From assembly GCA_002392385.1 (NCBI GenBank), contig DGGX01000151.1:1-8746 (forward strand): a DNA stretch of 8,746 nt, given 5' to 3'. The notes beneath the pieces are model-generated. The model ran no database searches. It was given only the letters and a program-made list of their open reading frames with translations, and had not been told where the DNA came from. This DNA is from Lachnospiraceae bacterium UBA3863. GTDB lineage: Bacteria > Bacillota > Clostridia > Lachnospirales > Lachnospiraceae. The position numbers and the translations under genes are program-made. Shown one piece after another: positions 1 through 4,988 of the stretch (position 1 is its first letter; each line of letters opens with the position of its first letter).

Positions 1-392
1 GGGATCAGGCCGCCGCCGAAGAACATGGTGATCATGAAGATCGTATTGAAGAGGCCTCTTCCCTTGAAATCCGTCCTGGACATGGGATAGGCCGCCAGGA
101 GCGTGATGCCCACGGAAACTACCGTGAAAACGACGGAATACAGGATCGCGTTACGGAAACCGACCCAGATCTGGGAGTTGGACAGAACGCGCTCGTAAGC
201 GGTCGTCGTCCACTTTTCGAGGTCAAAGCTGATACCCGTATTCTGCAGCGTGATCGGGTCCATGAAGGAAGCGATGATGATGTAGACGATCGGGACGATG
301 ATGGCGACGACAAACAGGCCGAGCAGGATATAGCCCACGATGAGCAGGATCTTGTCGGAAGCCGACATTTTTGAAAATTTTACTGTTCTCAT
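1..392 (-). CDS. LplC-like carbohydrate ABC transporter permease (3' end beyond window)
   Basis: This is the N-terminal 130 codons of an inner-membrane permease of the binding-protein-dependent sugar ABC importers (LplC/AraQ type, MalG-like). It starts at the ATG at 392-390 with MRTVKFSKMSASDKI. A strong GGAGGGGG ribosome binding site precedes the ATG, and only 15 nt separate it from the stop of the upstream permease. A first transmembrane helix spans about residues 14-40, followed by an extracytoplasmic stretch with SFMDPITLQNTGISFDLEKW. A second helix lies near 80-102 and a third begins near 114 (FNTIFMITMFFGGGLIP). The FFGGGLIP segment is typical of LplC-like permeases. About 160 residues, including the EAA loop that docks the ATPase, should lie beyond the left edge, so integrity cannot be judged. 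With the next gene it forms the heterodimeric membrane channel. The solute-binding protein gene is not in the window and may lie further left. Confidence 0.93.
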   Translation of the reverse strand, partial: MRTVKFSKMSASDKILLIVGYILLGLFVVAIIVPIVYIIIASFMDPITLQNTGISFDLEKWTTTAYERVLSNSQIWVGFRNAILYSVVFTVVSVGITLLAAYPMSRTDFKGRGLFNTIFMITMFFGGGLI

Positions 393-407
393 GATGTCCC
401 CCTCCGC

Positions 408-1301
408 TTACAGACCCTTGCCGTCATTCATCTTCTCAACGATCTTGTTCACCGAGATCAGAAGGATGACGTTGATGACTGTGTTGAACAGGCCGACTGC
501 CGTGGAGAAGCTGTAATCTCCGTCCAGAAGGCCCTTTTTGTACACGTAGGTGGCGATGATCTCAGAAGAAGCCAGGTTCAGATCAGTCTGCAGGGCATAG
601 GCCTTTTCAAAACCGATGCTCATGATATTACCGGCCTGCAGAATGAACTGGATGACCACCATGTCCTTGATCGCGGGCCACTCGACGACCTTGATCTGCT
701 GCAGGATGTTGGCGCCGTCCATGATCGCCGCTTCCCGCAGTTCCTGGCTGGCGCCGGACAGCGCTGCCGTGTACATGATGGAAGCCCAGCCTGCGCCCTG
801 CCAGATACCGGACATGATGTAGATCGTCCGGAAGGCCCCGGGTATCGTCATGAAGTTGATCTGCGTCCCCATCAGATGGTTCAGCGGTCCGGTGACGGAC
901 AGCAGGATACGGACGAGACCGCAGAGAACGATAACGGAGATGAAGTTAGGCAGATACAGGACTGTCTGGATCTTCTGCTTGATTCCCTGACTCTGGATCC
1001 GGTTCAGAAGAAGCGCCAGCAGGACCGGTACGGGGAATCCCCATAACAGACCGAAAACACTGAGCTTCAGCGTATTCGCCAGATACTTCAGGAAGTCAGG
1101 CGACGAAAGGAACCTCTGAAAATACTTGAAACCGACCCATCTGCTTCCGAGTATGCCCCTGATCGGGTTGTAATCCTGGAAAGCGATCAGGATACCGCCC
1201 ATAGGAATATACCGGAAGATGAGTGTCAGCAGCAGCGCAGGCATCAGGAAGATCAGATACAGCTGCCAGTGCTGCCTGACATATAATAGTGTCTTTCGCA
1301 T
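408..1301 (-). CDS. LplB-like carbohydrate ABC transporter permease
   Basis: A complete 297-residue inner-membrane permease of the LplB/UgpA type (MalF partner class), first gene of the leftward transporter operon. Six hydrophobic helices can be placed near residues 13-32, 75-98, 112-134, 160-180, 214-235 and 263-283. The EAA loop that contacts the ATPase is clear at about 178-210: E190-A-A followed by DGA (195-197), then VVEWP. The early segment RYIPMGGILIAFQDYNP is characteristic of LplB-type permeases of Firmicutes. The length matches the family. The ATG at 1301-1299 has an AAGGAG site 10 nt upstream, and a promoter with operator-like repeats lies about 90 nt further upstream. No ATPase gene is adjacent, which is normal because many Firmicutes sugar importers share one MsmX-type ATPase. 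The family suggests oligosaccharide uptake. The substrate cannot be inferred from the sequence. Confidence 0.95.
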   Translation of the reverse strand: MRKTLLYVRQHWQLYLIFLMPALLLTLIFRYIPMGGILIAFQDYNPIRGILGSRWVGFKYFQRFLSSPDFLKYLANTLKLSVFGLLWGFPVPVLLALLLNRIQSQGIKQKIQTVLYLPNFISVIVLCGLVRILLSVTGPLNHLMGTQINFMTIPGAFRTIYIMSGIWQGAGWASIMYTAALSGASQELREAAIMDGANILQQIKVVEWPAIKDMVVIQFILQAGNIMSIGFEKAYALQTDLNLASSEIIATYVYKKGLLDGDYSFSTAVGLFNTVINVILLISVNKIVEKMNDGKGL

Positions 1302-1392
1302 TCCCCTCTTTCTCCTTATTGCACTAGGTACCGTTTGTGTGAGGAGTCCATCGGATGCGGCCGTTCATCGATAAACCCACTCTTTGACATAG

Positions 1393-1421
1393 ATTTTACA
1401 TTTGCACAACTCATATTGCAA
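1393..1421 (-). promoter_or_regulatory. Predicted sigma-A promoter of the permease operon
   Basis: Read on the minus strand, a -35 box TTGCAA (1421-1416) is followed by a 17-bp spacer and a -10 box TAAAAT (1398-1393). Transcription would begin near 1386, giving an 85-nt leader before the permease ATG at 1301. Copy 1 of the 13-bp operator motif (1397-1409) covers the spacer and touches the -10 box, so a bound regulator would be expected to block this promoter. An alternative weaker pair, TTGAAA (1470-1465) and TAATGA (1447-1442), lies further upstream. Box matches are seen directly; activity is inferred. Confidence 0.5.
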
Positions 1422-1493
1422 TGACTATTTGTGCATTTGCATCATTATTATTACAAATGCACAATTTCAACTTCAGGAATTTGTGCAAATGTA
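1397..1493. promoter_or_regulatory. Array of four 13-bp operator-like repeats (TTGTGCAWWTGYA)
   Basis: Four copies of one motif alternate in orientation: copy 1 on - at 1409-1397 (TTGTGCAAATGTA), copy 2 on + at 1429-1441 (TTGTGCATTTGCA), copy 3 on - at 1464-1452 (TTGTGCATTTGTA) and copy 4 on + at 1481-1493 (TTGTGCAAATGTA). Copies 1 and 4 are identical and form a 13-bp inverted repeat, with copies 2 and 3 nested inside. The core TGCAWWTGYA is almost palindromic, as expected for a LacI-family dimer. A degenerate fifth copy may lie at 1541-1550 (minus strand CTGTGCAAAA), close to the regulator's promoter. The array lies between the divergent permease operon and the LacI-type gene, so that regulator is the likely ligand. 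Assignment to it is inference from position. Confidence 0.6.
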
Positions 1494-1571
1494 GAGTTTC
1501 TTCGGTTTCTTCTTTTCTGATAAAATGATTGCGCGATTTTTTTTGCACAGGCATAACCTGTTTCCCGATGT

Positions 1572-1600
1572 TTGACAGTCCTGCGTATTTCCTCTAGTAT
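1572..1600 (+). promoter_or_regulatory. Predicted sigma-A promoter of the LacI-type regulator operon
   Basis: A consensus -35 box TTGACA (1572-1577) is separated by exactly 17 bp from a -10 box TAGTAT (1595-1600). The predicted start near 1607 gives a leader of about 32 nt, with a GGAGG ribosome binding site (1629-1633) 5 nt before the ATG at 1639. The promoter lies about 80 bp beyond the last clear operator copy, so it may be less tightly controlled than the divergent permease promoter. Confidence 0.6.
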
Positions 1601-1638
1601 TGTTCTTATACTAATTAGGTAGAAATACGGAGGATGAG

Positions 1639-2718
1639 ATGGCGGCAAGGGTGACGATCCAGGATATTGCAGACGAACTGGGGCTTTCGAGAAATACTGT
1701 TTCAAAAGCGATCAATAATACAGGGGTCATTGCGGAAAGCACACGGCGGCTCGTACTCCAGAAAGCAGCCGAGATGGGCTATAAGCAGTTTTCCTATTTT
1801 AATTCTGATGCCCTTGCAGAACACCTGAACACGTTCCCGGAACTCTCCGGCGGTTTAAAGGGTGAGATCGCGTTCCTGACCACCATGAAACTTGACAACG
1901 CCCATTTCGGCTCCGTCATGATGGATAAGATCTGCCACGAGTTCGACGTGCTGCACTTCACTGTATCGATCCATTTCGTAATGCCGCAGGATCTTGCGCT
2001 GTGCCGTCTCCCCGCCGGTGTTGACGTATCAAAGATCCGGGGAATGATCTGTGCGGAGCTTCTGGACGAGGCGTACTGCCGTATGCTGGCCTCTCTCGAC
2101 CTGCCCCTGCTGTTTGTGGATGCTCCCCTTTTCCTGAACGGTGATGAGCCGGATGTGGATATCCTGCTTATGGACAACGAAAAGAGTATCCGCTCTTTTA
2201 TATTGGGTCTGAAGGAGCAGGGGATCTCCAGGATCGGATTCGTAGGTCCGTATCTGCACTGCCGCTCCTTCAACGAGCGTTACCTCTGCTATCGCCGCTG
2301 TCTGGAGTTTTACGGGCTTCCTTTCCGCAGAGAGCTCTGCATTCTCGATGATCTGGAACATGTGTCCCGCTCGAATCAGGATCGCTATATTGCCCAGCTG
2401 CGTTCCCTGGTCCGCAGCATGCCGGAGCTTCCGGAAGTATTTATCTGTGCGAATGATTTCATTGCCATCGATCTGATGACATCCTGCAGGGATTTTATCC
2501 GGTTCCCGGAGGATGTCATGGTGTTGGGCTTCGATGACTCCGCGGAGGCGCGAATCGTCTCGCCGACGCTCTCTTCCGTCCATATCCACAGCCAGACAAT
2601 GGGACAGTACGCTGTCGGAATGCTGTATCAGCGGATCCGGCAGCCGGATTTCTATCATGTGACCGTGCACGTCGCCACGGACCTGGTCCTGCGGGATTCC
2701 ACACGCAGGCCCGGCTGA
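1639..2718 (+). CDS. LacI-family transcriptional regulator
   Basis: A 359-residue sugar-responsive DNA-binding repressor/activator of the LacI/GalR family. The helix-turn-helix is at residues 6-25 (TIQDIADELGLSRNTVSKAI), followed by a hinge region to about 48 (KAAEMGY). The rest is a periplasmic-binding-protein-like sensor domain. Its C-terminal half shows the family signatures CANDFIAIDLM (270-280) and GFDDSAEARIVSPTLSSVHI (297-316), then MGQYAVGML. The common PN..AR hinge sequence after the GY is replaced by KQFSYFNSDA, so the hinge is divergent. The protein is slightly longer than the usual 330-340 residues. The start is fixed by a GGAGG site 5 nt upstream. The gene is divergent from the permease operon, with four operator-like repeats between them, so control of sugar uptake is the likely role. 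The effector is unknown. It is probably cotranscribed with the yesL-like gene 42 nt downstream. Confidence 0.95.
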   Translation: MAARVTIQDIADELGLSRNTVSKAINNTGVIAESTRRLVLQKAAEMGYKQFSYFNSDALAEHLNTFPELSGGLKGEIAFLTTMKLDNAHFGSVMMDKICHEFDVLHFTVSIHFVMPQDLALCRLPAGVDVSKIRGMICAELLDEAYCRMLASLDLPLLFVDAPLFLNGDEPDVDILLMDNEKSIRSFILGLKEQGISRIGFVGPYLHCRSFNERYLCYRRCLEFYGLPFRRELCILDDLEHVSRSNQDRYIAQLRSLVRSMPELPEVFICANDFIAIDLMTSCRDFIRFPEDVMVLGFDDSAEARIVSPTLSSVHIHSQTMGQYAVGMLYQRIRQPDFYHVTVHVATDLVLRDSTRRPG

Positions 2719-2760
2719 CGGCGCCGCGTGCCTTCAGGCAGACAGGAGGCTGCCCGCCAT

Positions 2761-3543
2761 ATGCGCTCTCTGCTGAATCCCGACAGTCCGGCCATGCGAT
2801 TTCTCACACGCATCGGCTATGCCATGTACCTGAACGCGCTCTGGTTCCTCTGCAGCATCCCGCTCGTGACGATCGGCGCATCCACCACTGCCCTCTACAG
2901 CGTCATGCAGAAAGTGGTCCGCGATGAGGAGGCCGGCATCACCCGCTCCTTCTTCCGCGCCTTCCGCGACAATTTCCGCCAGGCGACCGTCGTCTGGCTC
3001 ATCCTCGCCGCCTTCGGCGCTTTTCTGGGACTGGACGCCTACATCCTCCTGCACCTGCGCACCGGGAGCGCAGGCGCCTTCTGGACGATCCTGACTGCCA
3101 TTCTTGTGGTCCTCGCCGCCTTCTACCTGGTGGAACTCCTCTATGTGTTCCCTCTCCTCGCCCGCTTTGAGAACACGACGCAGGCCCTGATGCGCAACGC
3201 GATCATCACCGGCTTCCACTTTCTCATCGTGACAGTGCTCGTGGCGGCAGTCCATTTCGTCATGGGATACCTGGTCATCTTCGTCTACACGCCCCTGATG
3301 TTCCTCGGCGAGGGCCTCTGCGCGCTGATCAGCGCCTGGCTGATGAACGGGATCTTCCGGCAGCTGGAGGAACGGGCGATGACGGAATCCGGCACCGCCG
3401 GGGAGATGATCCCGTCTGAATGGGAACTCCCGGAAAATAATGAATTGCCTGCTGGTCCGTCCGAACAGTCCCATATGTCCGCTGATCCGTCCGATCCTTC
3501 CGATTCTTCCGATCAGTCCGATTCTTCCGTGGAGGGCCTGTAA
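2761..3543 (+). CDS. YesL-family (DUF624) integral membrane protein
   Basis: A 260-residue polytopic membrane protein of the YesL/DUF624 family, which is commonly encoded beside Firmicutes polysaccharide-utilisation genes; its biochemical role is unknown. The family N-terminus is clear: LNPDSPAMRFLTRIGYAMYL, then NALWFLCSIPLVTIGASTTA, then VRDEEAGITRSFFRAFRDNF (about residues 53-72). Hydrophobic helices lie near 17-40, 76-95, 106-130, 150-172 and 175-195. I chose the ATG at 2761 because AGGAGG (2744-2749) precedes it by 11 nt and the family's usual start aligns there; a GTG at 2728 would add 11 residues but has no ribosome binding site. The C-terminal 45 residues after ERAMTES are hydrophilic and Ser/Asp-rich, ending in an SDx tripeptide repeat not expected for the family. 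It lies between the LacI-type gene and the next gene, which starts 3 nt after its stop. Confidence 0.88.
   Translation: MRSLLNPDSPAMRFLTRIGYAMYLNALWFLCSIPLVTIGASTTALYSVMQKVVRDEEAGITRSFFRAFRDNFRQATVVWLILAAFGAFLGLDAYILLHLRTGSAGAFWTILTAILVVLAAFYLVELLYVFPLLARFENTTQALMRNAIITGFHFLIVTVLVAAVHFVMGYLVIFVYTPLMFLGEGLCALISAWLMNGIFRQLEERAMTESGTAGEMIPSEWELPENNELPAGPSEQSHMSADPSDPSDSSDQSDSSVEGL
3490..3529 (+). repeat. In-frame 9-bp tandem repeat (SDx) in the tail of the YesL-like gene
   Basis: About 4.4 copies of a 9-bp unit: TCCGATCCT, TCCGATTCT, TCCGATCAG, TCCGATTCT, TCCG. They are in frame and encode SDP-SDS-SDQ-SDS-S at about residues 244-256 of the YesL-like protein. Gain or loss of a unit would keep the frame, so the tail length may vary between strains. 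The acidic, flexible tail is probably cytoplasmic or extracytoplasmic linker-like sequence; no function is apparent. Confidence 0.8.
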
Positions 3544-3546
3544 GCA

Positions 3547-4212
3547 ATGAAAAAAGCTCCCGTCATGGCAGGTATGACCCTGCCGCAGAAGCTTCGCTAT
3601 ATCTGGGATTATTATAAGCTGCCGCTTTTTGCGGCGGCACTTTTTCTCTATATCGTGATCTATGTGATCGTGCGGATCGCCACACACCGGGATCCGTCCT
3701 TCTATCTCTGCGCCGTCAACGTGCCCCTCACGGAGGAAGGACGCGCGATGCTGGATCCGGACGGCGCAGCCGAGATCGTGGACGGCCTGTATCTGGTGGA
3801 AGACGCGGAAGGTGATCTCCACCAGCTGGTCTATGCTTCCCGCATGAAGATCCTGGGCTCCATCGACGCGGAGAAGCTCGACCTCGTGCTCATGGACAGC
3901 CAGGGACTGGATGCCTTCGCGGAGGAGAACTTCCTGCTGCCTCTCGATGACCTGTTTGACGACGATCCCGAAATCTCCTCATCCCTCGTATCCGCCACCG
4001 TCATTCTCTCCGACAATCGCACGGAGACCCTTCTCGACGACTCCATCCCCTACCAGGCCGTCACGGAAGACATGATCGTCGCCGTCGATCTGTCCTCCAC
4101 TGCCCTCGCCGCCACGGAGGGCTGGACACAGCCTGTCTACCTCGCCATCATCCGCAACAGCCACCGCACCGACACCGCCCTGTCCTGCATCCGCCGCCTG
4201 TTCACGCAGTAG
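3547..4212 (+). CDS. Unrecognised single-pass membrane protein with a possible solute-binding-like outer domain
   Basis: A 221-residue protein of no family I can name with confidence. Residues 1-25 are basic and amphipathic (QKLRYIWDYYKLP). One strong transmembrane helix follows at about 26-44 (FAAALFLYIVIYVIVRI), so the remaining 175 or so residues probably lie outside the membrane. The segment LDLVLMDSQGLDAFAEENFL, followed by LPLDDLFDDD, resembles the way sugar solute-binding proteins describe a 'D-x-V-x-M-D...A..G.L.PLD' strand-helix element. The end, VYLAIIRNSHRTDTALSCIR, also resembles a binding-protein helix. This likeness is weak and inferred. GGAGGG (3531-3536), inside the yesL-like gene, serves its ATG with 10-nt spacing, and the stop of that gene is only 3 nt away, so the two are translationally linked. 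Pairing with YesL suggests a joint membrane role in the sugar locus. Confidence 0.8.
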   Translation: MKKAPVMAGMTLPQKLRYIWDYYKLPLFAAALFLYIVIYVIVRIATHRDPSFYLCAVNVPLTEEGRAMLDPDGAAEIVDGLYLVEDAEGDLHQLVYASRMKILGSIDAEKLDLVLMDSQGLDAFAEENFLLPLDDLFDDDPEISSSLVSATVILSDNRTETLLDDSIPYQAVTEDMIVAVDLSSTALAATEGWTQPVYLAIIRNSHRTDTALSCIRRLFTQ

Positions 4213-4267
4213 GCTCTCACAGGGGGCTCTCACAGGGGCTCTCACAGGGGACGGTTCTGTGTGTGAG
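4213..4267 (+). repeat. REP-like palindrome preceded by two extra copies of its left arm
   Basis: Directly after the TAG stop (4210-4212) the segment CTCTCACAGGGG occurs three times: at 4214-4226 (with an extra G), 4227-4238 and 4239-4250. Only the third copy continues into the full unit. The complete unit, about 4241-4267, has arms CTCACA and TGTGAG around a central GGGGACGGTTC. The same unit recurs at 4559, 4923, 4952, 8368 and 8437. The two truncated copies look like slippage or partial duplication. The hairpin could protect or terminate the rightward mRNA, but no T-run follows, so it is not a typical intrinsic terminator. Confidence 0.75.
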
Positions 4268-4276
4268 ATGTGTGAC

Positions 4277-4550
4277 ACACTGTTGTAAATGAACAGCCAT
4301 CCCATATCCGCGAGAGATACGAATCACTTCGCGGTGATACACATGGACCTGTGCAGAGCATCTGCCGGGCAATGATCCCAACTCGGCCCCCGCCCCTATG
4401 GCCGGGGACCTCAGACACGGAGATCAACACCCCCGCGGTCCGAAACTGCGGGGGTGACCCGGCATATGCTCTGCACAGGTCTTGTGTATCATACCGCTCG
4501 TTCAAAAGTATCTCTCGAGGATATGGGATGTCCGTTCATGCATACAGTGT
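4277..4550 (+). ncRNA. Candidate structured RNA / foldback element, copy 1
   Basis: No protein gene is credible here. The sequence folds into one long interrupted stem. Pairs are 4277-4283/4544-4550, 4290-4294/4534-4538, 4298-4309/4519-4530 (12 bp), 4311-4320/4508-4517 (10 bp), 4335-4343/4483-4491 (9 bp), 4346-4361/4466-4481 (16 bp, perfect) and 4364-4369/4458-4463. The apex carries a short stem 4373-4377/4422-4426 enclosing a hairpin 4388-4392/4403-4407, then a GC-rich hairpin 4428-4439/4445-4456 with loop CCGAA. A homologous copy lies inverted at 4665-4897. It shares unpaired blocks (ATCACTTCGC, GGGCAATGATC, CAACTCGGC, CCTCAGACA, TTCAAA) while the helices differ by compensated base changes. 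Orientation is set so that these blocks read on +, but the transcribed strand is unproven. I do not recognise a named RNA family. It could also be a non-autonomous mobile element acting as folded single-stranded DNA. Confidence 0.55.
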
Positions 4551-4558
4551 TGACCCCG

Positions 4559-4582
4559 CACAGGGAACCGTCCCCTGTGTGA
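4559..4582 (-). repeat. REP-like palindrome
   Basis: Arms CACAGGG and CCCTGTG flank AACCGTC; on the minus strand it reads ...GGGGACGGTTC.... It lies 8 nt after copy 1 of the structured element and is inverted relative to the unit at 4241-4267, so copy 1 is bracketed by two inverted REP-like units. Confidence 0.7.
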
Positions 4583-4664
4583 CGGCGACCGCATACAGAG
4601 AGCGGTTCATCACCCGGCAGAGGCGGGACACGATTCTCTGCCCGGTGTGCCATACATAAAGGGG
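4583..4664. other. Spacer between the two structured elements, with one hairpin
   Basis: This non-coding spacer holds a 12-bp hairpin with one C-C mismatch: 4611-4622 (CACCCGGCAGAG) with 4636-4647 (CTCTGCCCGGTG), loop 13 nt. A smaller inverted pair, ACCGC (4588-4592) and GCGGT (4602-4606), precedes it. No T-run follows on either strand, so this is not a standard terminator. No gene or promoter is evident. Confidence 0.45.
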
Positions 4665-4897
4665 CACGCAGCGGACGTGAGAACCACTTTGAATGAGCAG
4701 CTTGATGCACTTGACCCGCCCAATGCGTCTGACGGGCTGAGCGGTGCGGGTTCAGTCCGCGCCGCTCATTGATCACATGTCTGAGGCGACCGTTCATCGG
4801 AACGGACGCCGAGTTGTGATCATTGCCCGTCAGACACAGTGGGCGGGTCCTAGTGCATCACTGCGAAGTGATCCGTGGTTCGAGCGTCTGCTGCGTG
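4665..4897 (-). ncRNA. Candidate structured RNA / foldback element, copy 2 (inverted)
   Basis: Homologous to copy 1 but on the opposite strand. Pairs are 4665-4677/4885-4897 (13 bp, one wobble), 4681-4687/4875-4881, 4703-4711/4852-4860 (9 bp), 4713-4722/4840-4849 (10 bp) and 4727-4737/4825-4835 (11 bp). The apex has 4770-4777/4815-4822 (8 bp) enclosing the hairpin 4785-4795/4800-4810 (one mismatch), and a second hairpin 4738-4749/4757-4768 (one wobble). The block GGGCAATGATC-A-CAACTCGGC (minus strand, 4828-4808) matches copy 1 at 20 of 21 positions. Helix sequences differ between copies but stay paired: GAGATAC/GTATCTC in copy 1 aligns with GAACCAC/GTGGTTC here, and CACCCCCGC/GCGGGGGTG with TGAGCGG/CCGCTCA. 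Read on +, the outer stem is followed by TTTTT (4900-4904), so it might also end rightward transcripts. Function and transcription are unknown. Confidence 0.55.
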
Positions 4898-4922
4898 GCT
4901 TTTTATGAAATGGCAGGGCCCG

Positions 4923-4978
4923 CACAGAGAACCGTCCCCTGTGTGAGCCAGCTCACACACAGAACCGTCCCCTGTGAG
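4923..4978 (-). repeat. Two tandem REP-like palindromes after the leftward operon
   Basis: Two units in the same orientation (minus strand reads GGGGACGGTTC) lie at 4923-4947 and 4952-4978, separated by 4 nt. The junction forms a 9-bp perfect inverted repeat, TGTGTGAGC-CA-GCTCACACA (4940-4959). The second unit ends 10 nt from the stop codon (4991-4989) of the leftward operon's last gene, mirroring the REP-like unit after the rightward operon at 4213. A role in mRNA 3'-end stability or termination is possible but not shown. Confidence 0.75.
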
Positions 4979-4988
4979 AGCCCTTGCG

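Noticed and set aside
2728..2760. GTG start for the YesL-like protein 33 bases upstream
   Set aside because: No ribosome binding site precedes it. AGGAGG (2744-2749) lies inside this stretch and serves the ATG at 2761, which matches the family's usual start.
2734..3822. Minus-strand open frame (362 codons) opposite the YesL-like gene
   Set aside because: His/Asp/Glu/Gly-rich antisense product; the plus strand carries the family match and ribosome binding site.
4277..4550. Group I or group II intron
   Set aside because: CTCAGACA faintly recalls the group I R element, but the P, Q and S partners, a plausible splice context, and group II domain 5 are absent. The element also lies between genes, not within one.
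4351..4797. Open frames of about 100 codons on both strands within the structured elements
   Set aside because: They run through the paired arms and REP-like units, have no ribosome binding site, and the two element copies differ by changes that preserve pairing rather than codons.
4213..4980. CRISPR array or tRNA-like structure in the non-coding block
   Set aside because: Repeats are palindromic, unevenly spaced and change orientation, with no regular spacers. No cloverleaf with an anticodon arm and CCA end can be drawn.
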